Positions 28,032 through 35,372 of a stretch of 64,000 nucleotides of DNA are shown in pieces. The DNA lies in assembly GCA_007674295.1 (NCBI GenBank), contig CM017456.1, positions 62,001 to 126,000 on the forward strand, in the 5' to 3' direction. Numbering within the stretch: position 1 is the stretch's first letter; each line of letters starts with the position of its first letter. The notes under the pieces are model-generated. The model was given only the letters and a program-made list of their open reading frames with translations. It was not told the DNA's origin and did not search any database. Both the position numbers and the translations under genes were made by a program. This DNA comes from Antonospora locustae (Eukaryota; Microsporidia).

Positions 28032-28247
28032 ATGTTCGCCTTGAGTTTGGACTTTCAAGCATACTTTATTGAAAAGCAGGTAAGTAAAATATGTGTGTTT
28101 TGTGTCTCGTTGGCAGCCTCTATAAGTCACTTTTGCATGCACAAACCAATCCATGTACAGAATTTAGAACAGGCGTTATTACTTAGCTCACTTGTCATCG
28201 GAGCTTGTGTGGTGGCACAAAATGTCTTGGCAGGCCGCAAGACCTAA
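28032..28247 (+). CDS. Signal peptidase complex subunit SPC1-like (SPCS1)
   Basis: A 71-residue protein with a short N-terminus ending in 'LDFQAYFIEKQVSK', then two hydrophobic segments (about 20-35 and 47-65) and a basic end. SPC1/SPCS1 proteins have exactly this layout: a D-F-x-x-Q...E motif before two TM helices joined by a short loop. They support signal peptidase at the ER. The last about 21 codons lie inside the 195-bp segment that is duplicated at 42 kb. A TATA-like stretch (CATAAAAATAAAG) precedes the ATG. The family call is by pattern only. Confidence 0.5.
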   Translation: MFALSLDFQAYFIEKQVSKICVFCVSLAASISHFCMHKPIHVQNLEQALLLSSLVIGACVVAQNVLAGRKT

Positions 28248-28379
28248 CATTCTTTTCAGGTGTTAAACAATATCTCAGCACAAAGACATCACAAACCAAC
28301 GCATCTTTATTGAAGCGAAAAGAGCATGCTCGAGACAAACAGCAGCAGTCCACTAAATGCCATCGCACTCACACCGTTT
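28185..28379 (+). repeat. 195-bp inverted duplicate, copy 1
   Basis: Every base I compared is identical to the reverse complement of 42363-42557. The segment holds the last 21 codons of the SPC1-like gene, the spacer, and the 3' end of the convergent GPI-type gene (28307-28552) including its hydrophobic tail. Because it contains the end of an intact neighbouring gene, this copy is the likely source. Confidence 0.95.
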
Positions 28380-28552
28380 CTGGACTTTCTTGACCTCCTA
28401 TTAGACGAATCATCTTTATTGTCATCATTTGATGAGGATTTATCATTGTCATTTTTGTCAGGGTTTGAGCCGCTACCTGACTTTTCGTTGTCCTGGCAGC
28501 TAACTTTGACAAGAAGTGCAATCAGCAGTACTGCCCAAAACTCTCTCTTCAT
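28307..28552 (-). CDS. Small secreted GPI-type surface protein (family member A)
   Basis: An 81-residue protein: signal peptide MKREFWAVLLIALLVKVSC, a short polar low-complexity middle rich in Ser, Asp, Asn and Lys, a basic patch, and a C-terminal hydrophobic tail 'GLLLFVSSMLFSLQ' of the GPI-anchor signal type. Its first part resembles member C (42709-42987) and its end is identical to member B (42007-42435), so it looks recombinant. Start: the second ATG, after CCCTCA; a first in-frame ATG at 28561 lies just upstream. TATA box 19-28 bases before. Confidence 0.75.
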   Translation of the reverse strand: MKREFWAVLLIALLVKVSCQDNEKSGSGSNPDKNDNDKSSSNDDNKDDSSNRRSRKSRNGVSAMAFSGLLLFVSSMLFSLQ

Positions 28553-28570
28553 TGAGGGCATTCTGCACAA

Positions 28571-28580
28571 CTATTTATAC
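28571..28580 (-). promoter_or_regulatory. TATA box of GPI-type gene A
   Basis: GTATAAATAG on the minus strand, about 20-28 bases upstream of the ATG at 28552. A second shared element, AAAATTAATAAATTCGAA (minus strand, 28603-28620), lies further upstream and has counterparts before members B and C. Confidence 0.65.
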
Positions 28581-28620
28581 TTTTGAAAATCAAACTTCTG
28601 TTTTCGAATTTATTAATTTT

Positions 28621-28935
28621 TGTTCTATTTTCAAAAATAGAATCAATATGAAATGTTTGTTTGCCCAAAATAAAGCAATTTAAATTAAAGTAAGAATTAA
28701 ATGTAGAACACAGATGACAATGTAAATTAAAATGATGCAAAACAATAAGTGTTGAAAGTGTCAGGTCAGGGTGATACTATGGTGCAGCCTTGCCTTGTGT
28801 TTCTAACATAGGTAAATGGTTTATACCACTAGACTCAACTTTCCAAGTATTTGCATTGCAATTGGTCTGTAATGTGTGCTAAAAAGTCTGTCATTCTTTT
28901 CACCAAATAAAATATGTGTCCTTACTCAAGATTAG
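28621..28935. other. AT-rich intergenic DNA
   Basis: Very AT-rich spacer between the promoter of GPI-type gene A and the 3' end of UTP21. No gene seen. Confidence 0.5.
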
Positions 28936-31011
28936 CTAGACAAGTTCTCGAACTCTCTTGTGAAACTCGACTATTCCAATGGTTTCAAGACACATTTCTT
29001 CCACCTCTTCCCACTTTTTGCTGTAGAAATCTATAAATTTCTCTATTTGTTTGTAATCCTTCTTGTCTATACCAACCTCTCCTAGCACTTTTTGTGCCCT
29101 AAAGAAGTCCTTGTCAAAAATCTCAATCAGGTAATTCTGGTCGTCGCACTTTCTGAACTCAATGTTCTGTGCAGGAAGAGAAGCAGGTTGTGCAAGGTAG
29201 TCATTGAGCATTGCATTGTTGTAGTAAGTGCATACGGTGCCATCATTGAAAAGCACAAATAAAAAGTCATGGTTCACAGAAAACAAAGCTGAACGTGGTG
29301 TCTTTTCAAACTGCACTCTATCCAGTACATTTCCCGATGCAATATCTATCAGTAGAAGCTCTGGAGTAAGAATTCCAACCATTCTCAGGTCTTTAGTAAC
29401 AAAGTAGTCAATCGCCTGGTACTCGAACTTTCGCACTAGTTTCAACGAATTTACATCGACCATAACCACCTTTTTGTCTGTGTTTATGAACAACATGTTT
29501 CCGTACCTTTTCATCTTTTTACCGCCAGCTACATCTATCTCGCCAAGCATATTACCTTCAAAGCTCAAAACCAAAACTTTCTCCAGCACTGCCACATATA
29601 TCTTTTGTTGAATTATTGCAATGTCCAAAATGCACAGACCACTAACTGCTATATTGGCCTCTTCTCTGGACTGTTTGTTGCAGTTCTGCATGTATGCACA
29701 GCGAATCATGCCTATTCTGGACACCACACGCCGCGATACTACGTTAAAGACCTTCAATTCCTTCCTTCCATATGCACAAAACGGATGTTCAAATCCTAGA
29801 TGCTCGAATTCAAAGTCGCTGCTAGTGTTTACAAGTCTTCCATTTTTTTTATCAAAGTCAAGAAGAAAGATGTTCGAATATCCTGACACAACAACCTCTT
29901 CTTTGTCCACTCTTATCTTGTTTATGTTTCTCATGTCTTTGCATGAAAAGCGAAATGTTAGATCGTCCTTGTAAATGTTAATTCCTATTACACTGTTTTC
30001 CTCCATCAGAACCATGTGTTTTGTGCTTATAATGTCCATACACTCAATTTTACTGTGCAGAACTCTCCTATGAACCAATATTGGTTTGTAGCCTTCCATG
30101 GAATAGAACTCGAGGTTCTGCCCCGCAGATATAAGATCTTTTTGTCCTGGCAGAAAGCACGCCCAGTGAATATCTTTTAGCTCTGCAACACACTTCAGCC
30201 TGGAAAGCTCGAAAATGTATGTGTTTTCGTTACAGCATATCATGTATGGTTCTGTGTCTGTTCTGAAGGATACGTGCCTCACTCCAGAGACCCTTATTAT
30301 AAACATCTCCTTGTTCTGCCTTAGATTGAAAAACACAATATCGGTCTCGCGCAACAGGGCCACCACATCTATCAACGGTGTCTGCACTGCCTGTCTTACA
30401 TTGCATATGTTAAATGTATAAATGACCTTTCGAGACACAACATTGTAGATCTGCATTTTGTTGTCATATACAATGAGAACCTTGTTGATGTAGGTTGCTG
30501 GATGCATTATACAGCGTATTCTATTTGCATCTTTTTCATTCCTCACATCACCTTCTATCACATACAAGATGCTGAAATGGTCCATAACGATCACTGCATT
30601 CGTACTCATGGCTAGAACAACAAAAGGCCCTACAAACAGCATGCACTCTATGACCAGTCCGGCATACTCGTTCTTATACACCTCGTTGCCCTGTATCAGA
30701 GACACTGTGTATCCAACGCCGTCATACACAATCTTATGTGCACTTTCTGTTTCTCCCCTGTTTACAACATATATTATATTATCGCTTGTCACATACAAGC
30801 GATTGTCGCGATGCAAAATCTGTTTTGTTTTTCTTCTGAAGCTGGGTCCTTCAAAAATGAGGTTAAATGTCTTTGCATTGTAAACTCTAACGGCACTTGA
30901 AACAGCTGCCATGTAGAAGACACCTCCCATTTCATAAACTACAAAGTTGTCTGGGTTTTCAAGAAGCGTGCGCGTGTAAGTGAACAATCCGTTCTTTGTG
31001 CTCTTGATCAT
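28936..31011 (-). CDS. UTP21: UTP21/WDR36, SSU processome WD40 protein
   Basis: A 691-residue protein with degenerate WD-repeat strands along its length. 'HPATYINKVLIVYDNKMQIYN' with 'VIYTF' after it (around residue 170-205) is the UTP21 signature, and the opening 'LFTYTRTL...VYN...L.FEGP' and 'NIIYVVNRGE' also match. UTP21 belongs to the UTP-B module that assembles on the 5' ETS of pre-rRNA in the nucleolus. It is about 250 residues shorter than yeast UTP21, with most of the conserved C-terminal helical domain reduced. ATG is preceded by CCCAT. Confidence 0.82.
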   Translation of the reverse strand: MIKSTKNGLFTYTRTLLENPDNFVVYEMGGVFYMAAVSSAVRVYNAKTFNLIFEGPSFRRKTKQILHRDNRLYVTSDNIIYVVNRGETESAHKIVYDGVGYTVSLIQGNEVYKNEYAGLVIECMLFVGPFVVLAMSTNAVIVMDHFSILYVIEGDVRNEKDANRIRCIMHPATYINKVLIVYDNKMQIYNVVSRKVIYTFNICNVRQAVQTPLIDVVALLRETDIVFFNLRQNKEMFIIRVSGVRHVSFRTDTEPYMICCNENTYIFELSRLKCVAELKDIHWACFLPGQKDLISAGQNLEFYSMEGYKPILVHRRVLHSKIECMDIISTKHMVLMEENSVIGINIYKDDLTFRFSCKDMRNINKIRVDKEEVVVSGYSNIFLLDFDKKNGRLVNTSSDFEFEHLGFEHPFCAYGRKELKVFNVVSRRVVSRIGMIRCAYMQNCNKQSREEANIAVSGLCILDIAIIQQKIYVAVLEKVLVLSFEGNMLGEIDVAGGKKMKRYGNMLFINTDKKVVMVDVNSLKLVRKFEYQAIDYFVTKDLRMVGILTPELLLIDIASGNVLDRVQFEKTPRSALFSVNHDFLFVLFNDGTVCTYYNNAMLNDYLAQPASLPAQNIEFRKCDDQNYLIEIFDKDFFRAQKVLGEVGIDKKDYKQIEKFIDFYSKKWEEVEEMCLETIGIVEFHKRVRELV

Positions 31012-31327
31012 ATGGGTACTTATGTTTTAAGAGTAAGACTTTCTCTCAATATATAGATGCATCTGCAGTTGGGTCTGCAGAATTTCAACCTAACTATTTT
31101 GAACAATTCGCCTTTTCTTTACCGATTACGTTGTTACAACAAAAAAAGGTAAAGTTTGTAGCATCACTACACATCGTCAAACGATATGTTCAAAATCACA
31201 TAGCAGCTGCTGGTTTTACTGCAGACAACTTCTGGTGCAAAAGTGTACCTCTGGTGCATTTCAGTTATTGGGATACCCTATGTCCTCTCACTACTACTGT
31301 AATAAAAAGGACAAAAAGAAAGCCCCA
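31012..31327. other. Divergent intergenic region
   Basis: AT-rich spacer holding the promoters of UTP21 and the Arf-like gene. A 31-codon ORF at 31058 ends at AAAAAGGTAA, resembling a splice donor, but no matching second exon was found. Confidence 0.35.
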
Positions 31328-31837
31328 ATGGGGTTCGTCTACTCGTTTTGCTACAAGGAAAAGAAGTACTTTCTTGTTATACTTGGAATAGACAAGAAGT
31401 TCAAAAAGAAGGTATTTGCAAGGCTTACTGGATCAGAACCTGCCCTTGAGAGTAAGTCGCGGTATGAGGAAAAAAAAGTGTATGTGGGTGGTCTTAGTAC
31501 AATAGTGTGCTGCCTGGATGACGACAACATAACACACGAACTTTGGACTGTGCATGTGAACTGTGCGAATGCATGTGTATTTGTATGCAATCCAGACCTA
31601 GAAAGCCAAGAGCACATTGAAAAGACATTTGAATGGCAGTTTGGAAAGAAGTTAGACAAACAAGACTTCTGTGTTCTGATCATTGTCCATTCCAAATCAA
31701 GGTTCACGGGGCCTATTCTGAACAACTACAACAACCTAAAGAACGTCTGCATGCTGCGCATAGATGAAGGTTGCACGAAGCAGGACGAGCAGATTGATCA
31801 GGGCGTTGAATGGCTGGTAAACAACATGCAAACTTAG
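31328..31837 (+). CDS. Arf-like protein lacking GTP-binding motifs
   Basis: A 169-residue protein of Arf length. It begins M-G-F-V-Y-S-F, a plausible myristoylation site as in Arf, and keeps the fold pattern: 'FLVILGIDKK' strand, 'LWTVHVNCANACVFVCNPD' like the Arf helix and strand with a Val-x-Asp end, 'DFCVLIIVHSKS', and an 'IDQGVEWLVNNM' C-terminal helix. Yet the P-loop GxxxxGK[ST] is replaced by GIDKKFKKK, the WDxGGQ motif by a CCLDDD stretch, and NKxD by VHSKS. It is therefore unlikely to bind GTP. ATG follows CCCCA. Alternative: an unrelated Rossmann-like protein. Confidence 0.6.
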   Translation: MGFVYSFCYKEKKYFLVILGIDKKFKKKVFARLTGSEPALESKSRYEEKKVYVGGLSTIVCCLDDDNITHELWTVHVNCANACVFVCNPDLESQEHIEKTFEWQFGKKLDKQDFCVLIIVHSKSRFTGPILNNYNNLKNVCMLRIDEGCTKQDEQIDQGVEWLVNNMQT

Positions 31838-32059
31838 TAAAGATGTTTCTTACCCTACAAAGCCATTGTCTCAGTATGTGTGACACGAGGATTAGAAAGT
31901 ATTTGGTATTTTGCAAGGTGTTTCTATATTGCATTAGCTGACATTTGTGCAGTGAAGATGGAAAACTGCTGAGTGTGTTTGCTTGAGTCCAAGAAGTGAA
32001 TCAGACTCAAGTTCTTAAAAGGCAGCAGGTGCGATACAAATAATTAATAAAAAACCCCC

Positions 32060-33394
32060 ATGGGAACCACACAATCATCTGTGAAAAGGTGTCTGGTTGT
32101 TCTGCGTGTGAATGACAACTCTAGATGCTTTCCGCACATCTCTCCATTCATACATGCGATTGTCAAGTACAATTCCATTCCAATTCAATCTGAGGACGAT
32201 ATCAAGAAAATGGCAACACAGCGTTATCTGGACCTGGAAATACTTGACCTCATAAACGGAACAACGAAGAACCTCGCTGTGGAAACGCCTCTCGGCATCG
32301 GCGTTAAGTTCTGCGTACCACGGCTGCTTGAGCTAAAGGTTCTTGAGATAGAGAAGGGGTCTCCTGCGGAGAAAAGGATCACCGAAGGTGACTTTGTGGT
32401 AGGCATCGAAAACTTTTATTTTGAAACAAATGACGAGTTTTTCTACGCCATTTACAGAAACAGAGGCGCTATGCTCAACTTTATAGTATATAGAGAGGGA
32501 CAGGTAAGACGCGTTCCTATAAAGCTGAACACAAGTGAGCCCTTTTTGGGTGCAGTATTTGGTGAAGGAATACTCATGACAGCAGTGAGGTCTGGGAACG
32601 TGGTAAACATTGGCACACAGAGGGAGTACCAGCTTTGTGTTAGCGGAGCGGCATCTGAAGACACAAGCGATGTGCAGTACAACACAGAAAAAATGGCAAA
32701 TGGAAAACTGCAAGGTGCAGAAGGCGAGGCACCTGACAGCAGTAATGTAACTTGCAGTCAAGGAAGCAATAGCAAAGTGGAGTGCGCTGAAGAGCGGGTT
32801 CAAGAAATGAAAAACAATGGTAACACAAATACAGAGACATATGTACAGGTCAATAATATTCAAGAGACAAAGTCCACAAATGAAGGAAATGCTGAGTGTA
32901 TCGCGGAAGGAGAACACCGGTTTTCAGGTGCAAACAAAGGTCAAGGTGCGAACGAGACGCCATGTGACAGCGAACCATCCCAGAGAAGCACGTCCATGTG
33001 TAAAACTACTTGTCCTGAGCATGCAGAAGTTACATGCAGTGTTGTAATGCACGAAAATTACTTTTCAAAGTCTAAATATAATGAGTCTATCAGTGTCCTT
33101 GGCACGCACCAGCTGAATATTTCCACAGAACATATTGAATCTCAAAAGGATATCTTTACTGACAGAAATGAAGTCATTAGTGATCATGTACATGCAACCA
33201 ATGAAGTGTCTGATCTGGACACCAGTCAAGCTACGTCTGCAGACCATGTATACTCTCTTTGTAATTCAGAAACAACTCTAGAGGATGGTATGCGTACCTG
33301 TCCTATAATTGGTGAATACTCAAATGAGGATAAGATAAGGCTTCTCGAAACACTGACTGGATCCAAAAGTGAAAACACGTCTGAGCCAGAATGA
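32060..33394 (+). CDS. GRASP/GRH1 Golgi reassembly stacking protein
   Basis: A 444-residue protein. Gly2 (MGTTQSS) is a myristoylation site, and residues about 5-195 form the tandem PDZ-like GRASP domain ('CLVVLRVNDNSRCFP', 'LEIEKGSPAEKRITEGDFVVGIE', 'LNFIVYREGQVRRVPI'). GRASP proteins tether Golgi membranes and support unconventional secretion; yeast GRH1 acts at ER exit sites. Residues 200-444 are low-complexity, rich in Ser, Thr, Asn, Glu and Cys, and probably a regulatory phosphorylated tail. ATG directly follows five C. Confidence 0.85.
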   Translation: MGTTQSSVKRCLVVLRVNDNSRCFPHISPFIHAIVKYNSIPIQSEDDIKKMATQRYLDLEILDLINGTTKNLAVETPLGIGVKFCVPRLLELKVLEIEKGSPAEKRITEGDFVVGIENFYFETNDEFFYAIYRNRGAMLNFIVYREGQVRRVPIKLNTSEPFLGAVFGEGILMTAVRSGNVVNIGTQREYQLCVSGAASEDTSDVQYNTEKMANGKLQGAEGEAPDSSNVTCSQGSNSKVECAEERVQEMKNNGNTNTETYVQVNNIQETKSTNEGNAECIAEGEHRFSGANKGQGANETPCDSEPSQRSTSMCKTTCPEHAEVTCSVVMHENYFSKSKYNESISVLGTHQLNISTEHIESQKDIFTDRNEVISDHVHATNEVSDLDTSQATSADHVYSLCNSETTLEDGMRTCPIIGEYSNEDKIRLLETLTGSKSENTSEPE

Positions 33395-33495
33395 AATTTG
33401 GACTACCTCTGCTGCAAACAATATATAAAAAATGTCGTCAACAAAGAGCAAGACATGGTTTTGCATGGCATCTAGCTCATCAGAAACAGCGCAGT

Positions 33496-33768
33496 TTACT
33501 GCTGTGCATTGAGACTCTCGCAAATTTTCTGAAATGCATTTGATATTCTGGACTGTATGTAGGGAGACCCACCGTTGCTGGGGGAATTTCTATTATAATG
33601 CATTTCAAAAGCATTTCGAGCCAATACAAGGTCGTTTTCTTTTATGTTCAGAATACTCAACGATTCCTGCATTGTTATTGCTCTAGTGGCTGGGAAGAAA
33701 TGGCACACAGTGTTCGTAAACGCTCTTGCTAAAACCTGAATGCTGTCTAGAACTATTTCGCGCAGCAT
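33496..33768 (-). CDS. PAM16: PAM16/TIM16, mitosomal import motor J-like subunit
   Basis: A 90-residue protein. 'ITMQESLSILNIKENDLVLA' and 'GGSPYIQSRISNAFQKI' match the J-like domain of PAM16 (Tim16), which lacks HPD and regulates PAM18 in the Hsp70 import motor at the inner membrane. The N-terminal hydrophobic helix is short. In microsporidia this machinery would serve the mitosome. Start at 33768 because ATG directly follows CCC; an in-frame ATG at 33780 would add four residues. Confidence 0.85.
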   Translation of the reverse strand: MLREIVLDSIQVLARAFTNTVCHFFPATRAITMQESLSILNIKENDLVLARNAFEMHYNRNSPSNGGSPYIQSRISNAFQKICESLNAQQ

Positions 33769-33928
33769 GGGCGGTGTCATTTTTTGTTTATCTTTGCAAA
33801 GCACGAGATGCCAGTAATTGTGATAGTATCTGAACAAACATAGACCAAGGCTTTCTTGTTGAGTCGTGCTGCCTCAACAACGATAGCGAACTGTCTTAAT
33901 GTTATATAAAAAGAACTCTCTACTCTGC

Positions 33929-34033
33929 ATGTCCAACAAGCCACGAAAAACATACCTCTTGTATTTGTTGTATGAAAATCTTCTAAACACTAAGTATCAA
34001 CTATACAAAAACATAGCGATGTCTCCACATTAA
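33929..34033 (+). CDS. Possible 34-residue microprotein with TATA box
   Basis: A short ORF with a TATA box (ATATAAAA, about 33904-33911) about 20-25 bases before the ATG, the same spacing as other genes here. The product starts MSNKPRKTYLLYLLYENLL, basic then aromatic and leucine-rich. No C-rich start context and no family match. Divergent from PAM16. Confidence 0.25.
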   Translation: MSNKPRKTYLLYLLYENLLNTKYQLYKNIAMSPH

Positions 34034-34210
34034 TGCATACAACAAAGCAACGGCTCTTTGTGGTTTCTATCAAAGTCTTATTGCTATTTCCGTGCAGACA
34101 TATGGTGCCAGGCAGCTTTTTTACTATCTTGCAGCTTAAAACACAAACGGAACAGCTCTCAAACAAGAACGTTTTGGATTAAAATAAATAAGATAGACTA
34201 CTTGAAAGAC

Positions 34211-34993
34211 ATGATGCAGCAAAAAATTATGGCAGGCTTATTAAAAGCAATATGGCTATGCAGTGTATACTTACAGCTAGCTGAAATGGCCGTAGGTGCT
34301 CACAATTACGACTATGGGAGCAGGCCAAATCCTGCGACTAGCAACTACTACTACACACCCAGCTATTACACACAGCCCACTTTTTTAGGGAATATACAAC
34401 CACAAGCCATGCCACTGCAAAAGCCCTTAGCGAACGAGAATCTTCCGCAAAAAACACTCGGACGCGCCCCTACTACCGTCCCCAAGATAAAAAGCACCAC
34501 CATAAAAGTAAGTGAAAAGCGAGAATCGCCTCTAGACATATTAATTAAGGACCATCCTGAAATTGGCAACAAGCTGAAGAAGATATTTGAGTATAATGGA
34601 ATAATGCCCCCGTGGAACCCACTCAAGGACCTTTCAAGCCTTGAGCAGCAACGTTTGCCTGATTCATGCATGCTTTATGTGAAGATGAAGGACATTCTAA
34701 AGGTGTTCGAAAGTCTCAAAGAGATGATAGCAGATGAGCTTTTGAAGGTGGAGACATATGTAAAGAGAGCAAAGGCATATCTCCGCGAGAAGCGGGAAAA
34801 ACTCGAGCGCAACCTTGACAGAATGAAGCGATACATGAAAAAGATCAAGAAGTCGAAATCAGACTCTGTCAAAGCAGAGTATGCTCGAAAGTTTAGAGAA
34901 ATTCAAGCTGACACAAGAAAAACAATGGAGGAGTATCAAAGTCTGAAGAAGTGGATGGTAAGTACGCTCAACAACTTCAAAACGTTGTTTTAG
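34211..34993 (+). CDS. Secreted Tyr-rich/coiled-coil protein, candidate surface or polar tube protein
   Basis: A 260-residue protein with a signal peptide (to about residue 30), a Tyr/Asn/Pro/Thr-rich segment (about 30-95), a short conserved-looking region with 'MPPWNPLKDL', and a lysine-rich amphipathic coiled coil to the C-terminus (about 155-260). Basic, lysine-rich secreted proteins of this size occur among polar tube proteins (PTP2 type), but only two Cys are present and no motif confirms it. ATGs at 34211, 34214 and 34229 are all in frame or close; the first is used. No C-run context. Confidence 0.65.
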   Translation: MMQQKIMAGLLKAIWLCSVYLQLAEMAVGAHNYDYGSRPNPATSNYYYTPSYYTQPTFLGNIQPQAMPLQKPLANENLPQKTLGRAPTTVPKIKSTTIKVSEKRESPLDILIKDHPEIGNKLKKIFEYNGIMPPWNPLKDLSSLEQQRLPDSCMLYVKMKDILKVFESLKEMIADELLKVETYVKRAKAYLREKREKLERNLDRMKRYMKKIKKSKSDSVKAEYARKFREIQADTRKTMEEYQSLKKWMVSTLNNFKTLF

Positions 34994-35372
34994 ACGCAAA
35001 TGCCTACTAACGAGTCTTGTAAAAGCGAGTACAAAGCATTTTATATATTATACACACCACCACGACAAAAATACACAGTTTTCCTGTAATTCAATGTTGA
35101 CCTGAAAAATCTGCAGAGAAAGGATCTAATCATAAAACAGACATAGCAGTTGTGAAAATCGTGCCTGTTATGAGTATTTGACGAAACATCACTCTTCTCA
35201 GACAATATAGAGCCAAAAGAATCACAAAATACTAGACGTTCAGCTAAAAACGTAAGCAAGTTATTACTTAAGGTGTTACCTCACATTTAGAGAAGGACCT
35301 TGTGTTGAAGAAGTCTTCTAAATAAAGCCTAAGTCGTGACTGTTTACACAGTAAACTAAGGTGTGTTTTTCT
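34994..35372. other. Convergent intergenic region, nothing recognised
   Basis: AT-rich spacer. AATAAA at about 35320 is on the plus strand and may end the upstream mRNA. A 72-codon minus-strand frame starts at TTG and is not supported. Confidence 0.4.
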
